Below, one piece after another: positions 1 to 10,896 of a DNA stretch of 64,000 nucleotides. Each line of letters opens with the position of its first letter. Position 1 is the first letter of the stretch. Under the pieces are notes generated by a model that was not told where the DNA came from, ran no database searches, and saw only the letters and a list, made by a program, of their open reading frames with translations. The stretch is from NCBI GenBank assembly GCA_947652605.1, contig OX393577.1, positions 19,223,466-19,287,465 on the forward strand, written 5' to 3'. Source of the stretch: Elmis aenea. Its lineage: Eukaryota; Arthropoda; Insecta; Coleoptera; Elmidae. The position numbers and the translations under genes were made by a program.

Positions 1-1125
1 CGTTAATATTTGGTAAAGGATATTTATCGTTAATAGTCTTTTCGTTCAATTTACGGTAATCGACTACTACACGCCATTTCTGTTTACCGGTGGCGTCCAA
101 TTTTTTTGGAACTATCCAAATTGGGGAACTCCACGGGGAGTTGCTTGGCCTAATTATTTCTTGATCTAGCATTTTTTTAACTTGATTTTGAACTTCAGTT
201 TTATGTACAAATGGATACCTATAAGTTTTTGTATAAACCGGTATTTCATCTGTGGTTTTAATTTTATGTTTTACATTATTAGTAAAAGTTAAAGTTTTAT
301 TTTCATCATGAAATACATCAGAATATTCGCATATTAATTTTAAAATAGCCGATTTTTCTTCAGCATTCATGTGTTCAGTGCGAATTTCTGGTATTTTAAC
401 TTGATTACATTGAAAATTATTAAAATTTGAATTAAAGTTTTTATTTTTTTGAAATTCAAGAGGTGAAATTAATTTAGCCTCTAACTTCTCAGCGTAAAGT
501 GGTTCTGAGAAATTAAGGTTGACAACATGATCGTTTTTATTCAGTATACTGACGTAAGATTCATAATTTTTACTGATTGTCACGCACTCGGGTATCTCGC
601 AACCGTGAGAGATTACATGAGGTATAATGACGTCACCCTCTTTAATATTTGTTTTAATTTTAATAATTTGCTGAACTCTAGGGCCTATATCATAAGTATT
701 AATTTGTTTTTGAGGAAGGTGCTGATAATGAATTTTTAATTTCGTAAAAGGGGTTATTAATAATTTATCTTTAAAATCTAAGGTGGCATTTAAATATTCA
801 ATATTATCCAGACCAATCAATCCATGGAATATATCATGAAATTTGAATAAATGAAATTTCATATATTCGCCGGGACGTCTAAACATTTTTGGAACATTCA
901 TCCACCCGCTATAACGATGAGCAGAAGTAGAAAATGCATTTGATACTATAAAAGGATCGAATTGAATTGTTTCTGGGAATATTTTTTCTGCAATTTCGGG
1001 GTTAATAAAAGATTTGGTTGCACCTGTATCAATTAAGAGTTTTAAATTATTATACTCAGGGAATACAATATACGGCAGTTTACTCGTATATTCTTCATTA
1101 TGATTAAAACTAATTACGGAATTTG
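1..1125 (-). CDS. pol: Gypsy-type LTR retrotransposon pol, partial (protease and start of reverse transcriptase)
   Basis: The minus strand is open from about 1125 to the window start in the frame -1 to gag, which it overlaps at gag's stop. Near 1019-1030 it reads an aspartic protease active site (LLIDTGA, followed by TKSFI). At the far end (about 20-80) it reads WRVVVDYRKLNEKTI, the conserved start of a Gypsy-type reverse transcriptase, preceded by a region rich in PW-SPIW-like residues. The protein would be made as a Gag-Pol fusion by frameshifting (inference from the frame relation). RNase H, integrase and any env gene lie outside the window. My hand translation found no stop in this stretch, so the copy may be fairly young. 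Confidence 0.88.
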
Positions 1126-2265
1126 TTCTATGTTTGAGGCACTTATTTGAAAATTTTGTTCGAGTTCATTATTTGATGAGTCATTTGGTTGATCTGCCTG
1201 AGCGCTATTTGCGTCATAAATTTCATATGTTTCGTTGTTATGCAATTCTTCGGAAATAAAATTTTGTACCGGCCTCTGTGAAAAACTTGAGGGTTGGTAA
1301 AATGTCTGCCTTGTACTAACGCTCATAGGGGTTTGTACAGGAGGTTTGTAATTTGGGTTGGGTTTAAAGACATTTCTACTTTGATTTGGAACAAAATTTG
1401 GTTTTGTGTTAGTTTTATGAAAGACTTCAGCATTAGTAGGAAATTTATGCTGTATTTGTCTTGGTTGCCAATTTATAGGTTTTGAAGGGAAATTATTCTT
1501 ATTACTTGAATTTTGAAAAGTGTTCTTACTTTTTTCATAATTTGTAACCAATGGTTTTTGATAGTATCTCACATTATTTTCTTCATTGATGTAACAAAGT
1601 GCTGTTGAGAGATCCGTTGGGCGCATAGCGCGTATTGCGCTGCCTAACGGCTCTCTCAAGCCAGCGAGAAACGTTTTTAACGCTAATTTATTGTATAATT
1701 CTTTTTTTATCTTTTTGCCTTCTTCAGTCGCTTCATGCGCTTTTACATAGGAACAAAGCAAATTTAAGAGACTAACTGTTTTATCATAAAAATGCAAGGC
1801 GCTTTCGCTGCCTTGTTTTAAAAGTACTAGATCGCGGATGAGGCAAACTTCATCGCGCTGATCGCTAAAATTTCGTATTAAAACTTCTTTTAATTCTTGC
1901 CAACTATCCACTGATTGGATGTTGACCGCTATTTTTGCATTTCCAATTAATTTATTGGTAATAGATTTTAGAATATAAGTATTTAAAAAATGTGCTGGAT
2001 TATTAACATCCACAAAGGTAGTTATAATACTTTCCGCACTACTTATAAATTCTAGCAAATCGTTTGCGTTACCGTCAAACGTCGGTACGCAGTGTAAGTA
2101 CTCCGGCTTGAAAGTTAAAGCCATATTGGAGTTATTAATTAAATTACAATTTTGTGAATTTTCACTTGTATTTATTAATATATTATTATCGGAACTGGAA
2201 GTGGCGAGGTTAGTGGTTAAGTTAAGGATCTCGATTGCTTCTACGAGCTGATCGATGTCAGACAT
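1114..2265 (-). CDS. gag: Retrotransposon Gag (383 aa)
   Basis: Full-length Gag-like ORF, read on the minus strand, starting about 195 bases downstream of the primer-binding site. Residues about 50-230 look like the retrotransposon gag domain: FISSAESIITTF, then LKEVLIRNFSDQRDE, then FLAGLREPLGSAIRAMRP. The C-terminal third is rich in Asn, Pro and Gln. I see no CCHC zinc knuckle, which is typical of the insect 17.6/297/gypsy-like Gags rather than of Ty3-like elements with a knuckle. Gag would package the element RNA into particles in the cytoplasm. It overlaps pol, which is in the -1 frame. The ORF is unbroken. Confidence 0.85.
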   Translation of the reverse strand: MSDIDQLVEAIEILNLTTNLATSSSDNNILINTSENSQNCNLINNSNMALTFKPEYLHCVPTFDGNANDLLEFISSAESIITTFVDVNNPAHFLNTYILKSITNKLIGNAKIAVNIQSVDSWQELKEVLIRNFSDQRDEVCLIRDLVLLKQGSESALHFYDKTVSLLNLLCSYVKAHEATEEGKKIKKELYNKLALKTFLAGLREPLGSAIRAMRPTDLSTALCYINEENNVRYYQKPLVTNYEKSKNTFQNSSNKNNFPSKPINWQPRQIQHKFPTNAEVFHKTNTKPNFVPNQSRNVFKPNPNYKPPVQTPMSVSTRQTFYQPSSFSQRPVQNFISEELHNNETYEIYDANSAQADQPNDSSNNELEQNFQISASNIEQIP

Positions 2266-2461
2266 GTATAATCATATGAAACTTACCCCAGCGTGGCCAC
2301 GTAGTTCACCTTCATGAGGGTACCAATTATCCGCCTTCTATAGGTGGGATGAAGTAATCCACTCGGGTTGGTTACACTCACTTTTTTTTTAAATTTTTGT
2401 TCGGATAATCGATTAATCGTTGATACGAAAATCACTCGTTCGATACACAGTAATCTCGATT

Positions 2462-2479
2462 ATCCTACCGACTGCGCCA
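2462..2479 (-). promoter_or_regulatory. Primer-binding site for tRNA-Ser
   Basis: On the minus strand this reads TGGCGCAGTCGGTAGGAT, complementary to the 3' end of an insect tRNA-Ser including CCA. It sits about 195 bases upstream of gag, as expected for the site where minus-strand DNA synthesis is primed. Primer use of tRNA-Ser is known for the 17.6/297 group of insect elements. The match to the tRNA is from general knowledge, not a search. Confidence 0.8.
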
Positions 2480-2760
2480 GTTAAATTACGATTTAACTAA
2501 AACCGTTTTTTTAAAAATATTTATTTACTTATTACAACAACAACTTGATTTTTGGATATTAAATTGAACAATTAAAATTACGTCTAAACTAAATGAGTTG
2601 CAAGAACGAACTAATCTAAAAGATAAAAGAATAACATAATGTTAAACATAATGATAAAAATATGCTAACACAACTAAAAAGGCACTCGCGGGATAATGCT
2701 TAAGTTGCAGGTTCACACGTATAGTACTATGTTGAAGTTTGTATATAACTTATGCATACT
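2480..2760 (-). repeat. 5' LTR of the Gypsy-type element (right boundary not resolved)
   Basis: The LTR must begin right next to the primer-binding site. Its edge carries a short inverted repeat, AGTTAAAT-TACG-ATTTAACT (2480-2499). I could not place the outer end because the second LTR is outside the window; the 2760 limit is a guess. Confidence 0.45.
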
Positions 2761-4237
2761 TTTTTAATACATGGTCGGATTCAGAATTCAATTCTCTATC
2801 TGAATCAACAAAAAAATGTATACCATGTAATTTAAAAAAAAAAAGTTGCCTATCGCGGATTTGACATAGGTCATCGTAGATATAACAAATGCACATCATT
2901 TAATAGAGAATTTGTCACCGTTTCAAAAAATAGAAGGTTCGTTGGGCTTATTTTCAATATTTAAAAAGTTATAGGGGTGCGACAGTCAAACTGAATCACC
3001 CGGTATATAAATACTTTAAAGTCACTTGAAAAATAACTTATTATGTAACATTTTTAACATGCCAATAAAATCGATTAACTTAATTTTTCGGGTAACGTGT
3101 TTTTAATTAATTTTCTTTTCATATTCATAAATTTAAAGCATCATTTATCTCTTAATAGCCATGTAAATATCAACAGCCGTTATGCTTTTAATAGCAGCAC
3201 ATTTAAAATCCTCAAAATGGTTTAATTAATTTCCAGACCTTACAAACTGAAAGTTGTTAGACAAGTCAGAAATATTCTAGCCTTCTCTTTGACATGAATG
3301 GAATTATGCAACACTTTAAATATAGATATCATTAGGATCGGATTCAAACTATAACGCTGATATTTAGTTTATTAACCCTGGAATCTTATTTTAATACAAT
3401 TTTTTGAGTATGTTTTTGTCGATGTGTGTAATTATAAACAAGTTCAAAACATTGCGAATACGGCTTATGTTAATCATAGAGAATGGGATTTTAATGATAG
3501 TTTGGTATAGGTCACAAAGCAAGCAATAATTGTAGATAAAGTGCAATTATTGTTGTGTAATAGTAACCCCAAAATAATTGTCTATAAATAAAAGTAAATG
3601 TCAGTTGCGAAACTTTATCATCATACTACAATTGTGATGTTAACTAAGTGACGTAACGTGCAATTTAATTTACAATTAATCATTAACTGCAAGTACAGAC
3701 TTTTATACATTGAAAATCGAAATTAACCGTACCTACTAGATTGTTTTATCAAGATGCCTTTAATACGTTTTGCCTGTAATAGATACCTAAATCTAGGATA
3801 TTAGGTCGTTAAAAAAAACATATTTTCAATAAAGTTTTAATCAAGAATGTGTATTGAAAACTTTTTTGATTTTCTTTTAAGACTAACTTAAAAATAGCAA
3901 CATTTTTTTGTACTGTAAACCAAAGTTTTATTTATTGTTAAGACTTCTTGTATTCATCTATGCTATAGCAAAATGATTTAAATGCATGTAATCTTCGGAC
4001 GGTATGTTGTCAAATATTAGGATTAGGTAATTTAGACGTCATCGTCAATGAGTATATTTTTTAATTACATATATGAGCACAATATTGTTGTTCCAAGATA
4101 TCAATTGTCACTGGAATTCCCGACGAAGTGCAGTGGAAAAGTACAACGACCATGCCAAGGAAATTAAATTGACATTTACATTCAGAAATGTTGTAGAATA
4201 AATTGAATCAGATATAAAAGCTTCTAAAATGCGAGGG
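2761..4237. other. Unassigned AT-rich DNA
   Basis: No gene recognised. Near 2960-3005 there is an end-like sequence (GTGCGACAGTCAAACTGAAT followed by CACCCGGTATA) that resembles the terminus of a short insect transposon, but I could not find its partner. Confidence 0.4.
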
Positions 4238-5460
4238 CTTATTTTTATGTAATCTACCTAGCCATGAAAGAAGTGCCGTAGAAAAATAAAAAACAAAAAA
4301 ATATTTTTTACACAACTGCCTTCAACTTTTATGCACTTACTTCAAGGTTTCTCGATTTGCCACATCCCTTCAAGGGTAGCTCCGCGAAATAGGCATCAAC
4401 AGCTATCTTTAGCTCATTATTTCCGGTAAATTTTCTGTTCCTAAGATTTTTTTGCAGAAAATGATAAATTGGAGGAATATCTGAGCAACAGAATAGCGGC
4501 AGCGACAAAATATTACTACGCCACTAATGAATGTTTCATAAGAAGGATATATCAAAAGACGCGAGTTGTTAATGCAGTGTACGTACCCATTCTCACGTAC
4601 AGTTCAGAAACTTGAAAACCAACTAAAAAACAAAAACAAAGAATACAGGTACAGAAAATGAGATTTCTGAGAATAATAGAGGGGTCGATAAAATCAGTAA
4701 CATATTAAGAAAAAGATGGAGACGAATCTATTAAGATGACTTAGACATTTACTACGCATGCCAGAAAGTAGATACGCGAAAATAGGATGGAAAATGCAGA
4801 TAGAGGAAAAAAGAAATAGAGGAAGACCAAGAATAAAATGGGAAAAAGAAGTGAGGCAGAGACTAGAAGAAAAATGATTCAGCTGGAGAGATGTGCCACA
4901 ATTAGCTAACGATAGGCAGGAGTCAAGAAACTTAACACAAATAGAAAAGCATACCGCCACACCGAAAGGTACAACAGGTACCGATTAAGAAGAAAAAGAT
5001 TTTTTTAAATTTCTAAACAATTATAAGTCGCAGGGTGCTCTGTCAGGGCTGTAAGGTGAATGACGAAGCTCAGTCAATCCAAATTCTTGAATTACAGCCT
5101 GAACATTGCGTGCCTTATGCACCCTGCAACTTTACTGTGGTGCAGAATCTGCAGAAGTAAATTATTTTGCTGCTACGATTTAGGCCATGTCACATTCAAC
5201 GCTTCTTTTAAACTTTGAATCGTCTTCATATAGGTGTCTCCATTGATTGTAGTTTTATTTTTTCATATATCCAATAAGCAGAACTGCTTCCTCGTCCCAA
5301 AAAAATGGTTGCTATTAATTTTCTGGCCGAAGACTGTTTTTAGCTTTTTTTTTGGGGAGGCGAAACTTTGTGAACCCTCTGCATAGATTCTTGTTTGGTA
5401 GGAAAATCCCAATGATAAACTTAAGACTCATTCCCGGTAACAGTTCGTAAAAAAGAGTAT
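4238..5460 (-). pseudogene. Mariner transposase remnant, interrupted by a LINE
   Basis: The sequence parallels the better-preserved mariner at 40185-41300 in the same orientation: shared blocks include the stretch around AGGCATCAACAGCTAT, GTCGCAGGGTGCT, AACATTGCGTGC and ACTTTGAATCGTC. It is broken by stops and indels, and it is split at 4454-4995 by a truncated LINE. Homology ends near 5460, so the transposase N-terminal part present in the other copy is missing here. Confidence 0.75.
4454..4995 (+). mobile_element. 5'-truncated non-LTR retrotransposon 3' end inserted in a mariner
   Basis: On the + strand, broken frames read the C-terminal tail of a LINE polyprotein: a YSSETWKP-like motif, MRFLRII, RHLLRMPESRYAK, then RNRGRPRIKWEKEV and WRDVPQLANDRQE. 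This order (ETW, FLR, GH/RMP, GRPR-W, WR-D) is usual after the reverse transcriptase of several insect LINE clades; I do not assign the clade. An 11-base direct repeat AAGATTTTTTT flanks it (4443-4453 and 4996-5006), a typical LINE target duplication. Several in-frame stops show it is dead. Confidence 0.8.
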
Positions 5461-8400
5461 TTAATAATACGTTCTGAAATTATTGGCATAGTTAATTGGG
5501 AATTAAATTACATTCGTTGCCTAATTTCTCTTTTATAAACATGTACCTATTTAAATTTCAGTCGAACAAAAGGCAGCAATGCATTTTAAAACTGCACCTA
5601 CATAGTTGCTAAACCGCTATTTATAAACAATAAAACTTTGCTGTGTTCCTCATTGCGTTAGTTGAAAGTCTTGCAAATGCAAGCGAAGGTCGTTGACCAT
5701 ATAGAGTGGTTTAATAATCAGTGTACTTATAGTTAATTAATATTCTATTTCTAAATCGAATTTGAGTCACAGCAGTTCCTTCTACGCCATCTTATTTAGC
5801 ACTATCCTTATCACAAAGGAAATAAATCAGCCTTTCAAATGGGCTGTGAAATGTATAATCAAGTATCAACCTATAATCACTTTCTTGTTTCATCTCCAGG
5901 ATTGTACTTTTCAATGTAGATATTGTAGCACAATTTGTCTCAGTGTTTTTTAGATAATTTTCCACTTTTATGGTACTCCGGCATATTTCTTTGTTCTCTG
6001 TTATCATTTATTTTCTAGTAGTTCTTTCTCGGTATTTATACTCTATTACTCTTTATTTCTATTTTATTTTTCTTGTCCTATCCTTCTTCCTTATTCTTAA
6101 TTATCTGACCACCCATTCTTCATCAGTGCATCCACTAATTTAGCTTTTAAACCCCATGGTTTAGTATTAAGACCATTTGCGCTGTATTATATCAGCTGCA
6201 ATCAAACAAAGTAAGATTAAACTGATGCAAGCAAACAAAATAATTTATCGCAAAGTATCGTTGTCAAGATGTTCGTACACAAAGACTACATAATCCTAAG
6301 AACAACCATACTAAGAAAGATATCACATTCCATTCCAATGAAGACATATTTAGTATGCATAAAATATTGCATGTATGTGTGTTACAACATTGTGTCGGAC
6401 GATACACCCAGCAAAGTTGCTGTTTGCATACAAATGCAATATTTTTATTTTGAATGTAAGCGCAAATAAGCGATAGGTATTGATCAAACACATACTGATA
6501 TATTTGTATTTCATTTATTATTTTAGCACAGAATACAACATGTAGATAAAAATTGATTGCAAAACAAAATTTAATGCGTTCAGTGTTAAATTTAAAAATA
6601 ATTTTTCAAAAAACGTTGCGCATTCAAAGTAATATTGGACAATCAATTTCTCTTCTAAGTAACAAAATAGCGTTAGCAATAGAAAAATTACGTTCATTTT
6701 GTGTGTAGGTTTTATTGTGGACAAATCATCTCTAAGTAGTTTTAAATTTGTTGTTCTTGTTCCTGTTTCGGAAATATATGAAATTGTTATTTAATAGTCT
6801 TGATATATTTGTCAGTAACACCAGGTTTTACTTCTCTTTCACTTTCTGTTATAGATAAATTTAATTGTTTTTAAAGTGAGAATTAATTCTTCATTTTCGT
6901 TGATTGGAACTTCATTAACATGTTCTTCGTCAGGTTCAAACTGTTGACAACTAGCACATAAAACAAATTTTACTATTTTCTAAATAAATTATCAGTATTG
7001 ATATAACTAGTGCATTGAAAATTATCGATAATTTTTGGTAAATATGCCTGAATGCAGGTTGAGCTGAAAAAAAACACGAGTCCACGAAGTGCACGAGTGA
7101 TTTTTTCTGATTCAACTTGCATGAATGTAGATTTGTCAAAAATTATAGATTATTTGAAATGCACGAGTTATATTTTGTCAGAAAATTTCCTTTACCTAAC
7201 CTACCTGTCATTTTACAAGTACTGTCACAGTGGTGCGTCAGGGGTGTGGTTTAATCTATACTAAAGTAACGCTACTGGTCGCCGAAATTCGTCAAAAAAT
7301 TATCAAGACCAAAATATTTAATTCCCTCTCCAAATTTATATTTTCGACCAATCACAAACTCAGATTTCTTAGAAACGACCAATAAACGCATGAAAATCTG
7401 TTAATTGCGAAAAGGATATTATCAGTGTATGATTATGTTTATTGGTCTTTTCTAGGAAATCTGAGTTTGTTATTGGTCGAAAACGGAAATTTGACAGGAA
7501 GATCAACATCTGACAGGGGAATGTAATATTATTACCGTGTAATAATGCTCCTATTGGTAGTCTCTACTCTAAAAGATATAAGATTAGTGATTGGCTGAAA
7601 ACGCAAAGACAGGTGAAGCAAATTTTCAAGAAGAAACACTAATTTGTATCGTTTTGCCTTAAAGAAATTACTTTTAAGTGTCTGGTAAAGAAAAATAACT
7701 AGGAGTCAAATTTAATAAGACAATTAAACAACACGTATCTAAAGGATGATAAACAGAAACATATCCTTTGACATCTGATATTTTGCATTAGCAATGCGGA
7801 TGCACCACGTGTAGCAACAAACAACAGAGCAAATAAACAATAATTTTCACACTATGACTGATTTATAGAGTTTAAACACGCAACGACTGCTAATAGGTAA
7901 TTATGTATTAAACCTTTTCGTTTACTCGTTGCAAGACCAAAACGGAATGATTCCAACGTTAACATTCATTCATGATTTTTTTCTCGTTACATAACGTACA
8001 TGAAGGGCAATCCTCAGACAAATTAATTATTGTTTCTGTAATTTTAAACTGCGATCTTAAGGTCTCGTGTTTTATAAGTGTGCTGTAATTGTTTAAAATT
8101 TCCATATTGTTAAAAACAACGCTTGAGAATCACGATTTCCCATAATTAAAATCGGAAATTAGAGACGTTTGTTTTGATTTTGTATTAATTATTGACTAGT
8201 TGTTCTTACATATATCATTTTTGATACAACAACAAATTATTATTTTTTGTTCCATGCTACTGAGTCTGAATATATTGTATTTTAACAGTGGCGGATCGTA
8301 ATTAAACGAAGATTTATATTGTTAGATGTGGAATTATTCTCCCAATAGCGTTGACATACCCTTATCTAGTTTAACTTTATATGTTTTTGTAGAATTAATT

Positions 8401-8561
8401 TAATAACGGTTTCGTCGACTCACGGTAGCGAATTGCATTTAATTTTTGTGGATCTAAATTTGACTTTGTCCTTTAAACTAACTATCGCAGACACCGGCAA
8501 ACCAAAATGTGCATAGGATATATGTACCTGAATGCCTTAAAAAACTTTACGAAAACGCAAA
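5461..8561. other. Unassigned AT-rich DNA with one hairpin
   Basis: Only short random ORFs. The one clear structure is the inverted repeat at 7339-7486, listed separately. Confidence 0.45.
7339..7486. repeat. Inverted repeat (hairpin), about 50-base arms
   Basis: The left arm (7339-7395) contains TTTCGACCAATCACAAACTC and AGATTTCTTAGAAACGACCA; the right arm (7436-7486) contains their reverse complements with few mismatches. A short loop lies between. Likely a MITE remnant. Confidence 0.75.
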
Positions 8562-9133
8562 AGGCCTCTAATTATCCAACTTGTCGGAGCCGACCGTTGG
8601 GCACTCCGTGTTGGATGTTGCCTACACACCTCCCGACCAGTCCAACCAACACAGCATAAACGTCATAACTTTTTTTTTCATTTTGATTCCCGTTCATACG
8701 CGGGCCTTATATTTTCATTTTATTTTCTTTAAAACTTCTATTGTTGGTGTACTGTAAACTTTTTTGTAAATTTCTAGCAGCACTTGGTACGCTTCTTGTT
8801 TACTATCTCTGTTTAAGTATTGTGGGCATGCAGTGTCCCAGAAACATCTGTATTCTTTGTAACATTCTAAGAGATTTACAATAAAATGTTTTTCTTCTTG
8901 TGGCTCTGATGCCATTTCGTAGATAACAAATTTATAAAACGCGTTAAATTTTCGGTTTAATAGCCCTTATCTAGAGGAATGTGGTGGGGCGGTTGACTTG
9001 TTGGATGGTCTGGCCATCCGACCGTTCCAACTTGTCCAACTGTCGGGTTGGTCGGGTGACAGACTACACATTATACAATTTATCGAAATGATCGGTCGGT
9101 TGTACTGACAAATTGGTAGGTCAGAAGAGGCCT
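8562..9133. mobile_element. Harbinger-like non-autonomous element carrying a MADF-type ORF
   Basis: Ends read AGGCCTCT inward on both sides, followed by related CCAACTTGTCGG / CCAATTTGTCAG blocks, giving imperfect terminal inverted repeats. Subterminal blocks (CCCGACCAGTCCAACCAACA on the left, GTTGGTCGGGTGACAGACTA on the right) are also inverted. Inside is the minus-strand MADF-like ORF (8715-8915). PIF/Harbinger elements carry a second Myb/MADF gene beside the transposase, so the class is inferred from that. Both flanks are A-rich and a target duplication is not certain. Confidence 0.6.
8715..8915 (-). pseudogene. MADF-like DNA-binding domain ORF, truncated (66 aa)
   Basis: The ORF starts with MASEPQEEKHF and contains FIVNLLECYKEYRCFWDTAC, PQYLNRDSKQEAYQVL and EIYKKVYSTP. 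The spacing LLE-Y--YRCFWD--- followed by a YLNRD-KQEAY helix is the usual start of a MADF (Myb/SANT-like in Adf-1) domain. A complete domain would continue with a K-WKNLR-like helix; here a stop follows EVLKKIK. It is most likely the accessory gene of a Harbinger transposon rather than a host gene, because it sits inside the inverted repeats of 8562-9133. Confidence 0.6.
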
Positions 9134-9230
9134 AAAGATGTGTGTGAAGATAAAAAATTCTTTCTCGAATAAATCCATAATTAATAACGATGTACGTCAA
9201 GGATAATGATTGTCTCCATTATTATTATAC

Positions 9231-10504
9231 CAGGCCTGTGCAACTTGCGGCCCTAGGGCTGCATGCGGCCCGCGGCCCAATAGTTGCATATTACAAGCAT
9301 TGCTATTTTAAAGAGTATAACATTAAGTGCCATTACATGTCAAAAAGTGCTAAAAAAAAGATTATTAGAAATAAAAGAGAACTAAGTGGGAGAACAAAAC
9401 TTATTTTAAAAATGCGTATAAGCAACAAGACCCCTCAACAATAGCAAGTTATGAAATTTTTAATATTTCAGCTAAAGATCTGAAGCCATTTTCTGATTGT
9501 AGTTTAATAAAAGAACGTATTAAAATGGCTGTGAACTTTATTTGCTTTGAAAATAGTTATTTATGTATCAAGGCCAAAAAGTGTAACTTTTTCGGCCGCG
9601 CCTGGTTTGCTGGCCGAGACGTAGTCGAGGCCGGCAAACAGGCAAGGCCGAAAAAGTACGTTTTGGCCGAGGTGCATAATACATTTTTTGTGCGATCGAA
9701 TTAAAAACAATTTAAATTTTTAGTAATTTTCAAAATTATAGGTTAGAAACTACGTGACATTCTGTCACTGACAGATGACGGCGTATGTACTGCATTACCG
9801 GCCCTCTCCTTAGCAACGGCCGTAAAAGTTACTTTTTCGGCCGTTGCTAAGGGTAACGGCCTGAAAAGTAACTTTTACGGCCGTTGCTAAGGATAGGGCC
9901 GGTAATGCAGTACTTTATGGTTGCTAACGCGTCCGTCAAACAGCTGTTTCTAGTACGATCGCACAAAAAAGCTTTTTTCTAATATTATTTTATTTAGATT
10001 TACTGTCGCAAGATAAATTAATTAAATGGCAGAAAACGTAATATTAACTCGTAAATATACTGCTTATAACTTGTTATCTTATCCTCTTTGTCTTGATGAA
10101 TCAACGGATGTATCTAATACTGCTTAACTTGTAATTTTTTTTGTGGTTAGACATAAAGTTAAATATTACTGACGGATTACTAGATTTGGTAAGGATGAAA
10201 CGAATTACAACAGCTGAGAATCCCTGTTTTGTATTAAAAATTGATTTAGAAATAATAAAAAATGAGAAAATGGCTTCGAATAACTACGCCAAGAAATTTA
10301 ATATCGATATTTTAGGGAATTCTTTGTATGTCACTACATTGCTCATATTGAAAATGTATGCGGAAAAAAAAAAAAAGTTTCAAAATTTCTCCGGACCTTT
10401 CACACCTAGAAGAATCTTCATCTCCACTAAAAATGTGGTGCGGCCTGTTACGATTTTATAAAATTTGAAATTGGCCTTCCGGCTTAAAAGGTTGCACGGG
10501 CCTG
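9231..10504 (+). mobile_element. hAT element with dead GTF2IRD2/ZBED-like transposase
   Basis: The left end reads CAGGCCTGTGCAACTTGCGG and the right end mirrors it (GGTTGCACGGGCCTG). These ends are typical of hAT elements. The interior has broken + strand transposase pieces: CLDESTDVSNTA near 10085-10125 and LDLVRMKRITTAEN near 10180-10225, which match the DESTDVSDTAQL...GTTT motif of the GTF2IRD2/ZBED5-like hAT transposases as I know them. The flanking 8-mers (TATTATAC and ATTTAAAC) match only partly. A second element (about 9550-9975) is inserted in it. Confidence 0.75.
9550..9980. repeat. GGCCGAAAAAGT-family MITE, copy 1
   Basis: One end reads AATAGTTATTTATGTATCAA followed by GGCC; the other reads AGTACGATCGCACAAAAAA. 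The same ends occur at 42365-42765 and 20268-20395 in reverse orientation. The interior is a set of GC-rich inverted blocks built from GGCCG-AAAAAGTA and TTAGCAACGGCCG. The stretch 9798-9904 is an almost perfect palindrome of about 107 bases. It is nested in the hAT 9231-10504. Confidence 0.75.
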
Positions 10505-10509
10505 ATTTA

Positions 10510-10888
10510 AACTTTCTTTAAATACGGCTCCTTAACTCAGGGTCAATAAAATGCAATGCTATGGGAATTGCATTTGACGAAAAACACATATACTCACTTT
10601 TGTTTGCCAACGATCAAATAATCTTAGCAGAAAACGAACAGGATGTTGAATTCATGTTAAAATATTATTAGTAGAATTTGATAATAGGATTTGGTCATCT
10701 AAACAAAATACCTGCGTACAGAATTTCACATCAAATACTGATTTCATCTAGGAAAAAATGAAGGTAAAACCGAAAAGGAGATGAATAGGTGGGGTAAAAA
10801 TATCAATGGACAAAATCAGCTTAATGAATAATGACTGTAAGGATAGGAAGGAATGGCGTTTAGCTTGCTGCAAACGGCAGCCAGCTGT
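10510..10888 (+). pseudogene. LINE reverse transcriptase fragment
   Basis: A short + strand stretch reads IYSLLFANDQIILAENEQD (about 10587-10643), matching the YADD-box region of a non-LTR reverse transcriptase with one substitution in the catalytic box (FAND). The downstream sequence has several stops. It is cut at 10889 by the hAT element 10897-12153 and may continue after 12161. Confidence 0.65.
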
Positions 10889-10896
10889 ATGAAAAA

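Noticed and set aside
7800..8560. Possible first bestrophin exon or promoter
   Set aside because: No sequence matching the conserved N-terminus and no splice donor in a suitable frame.
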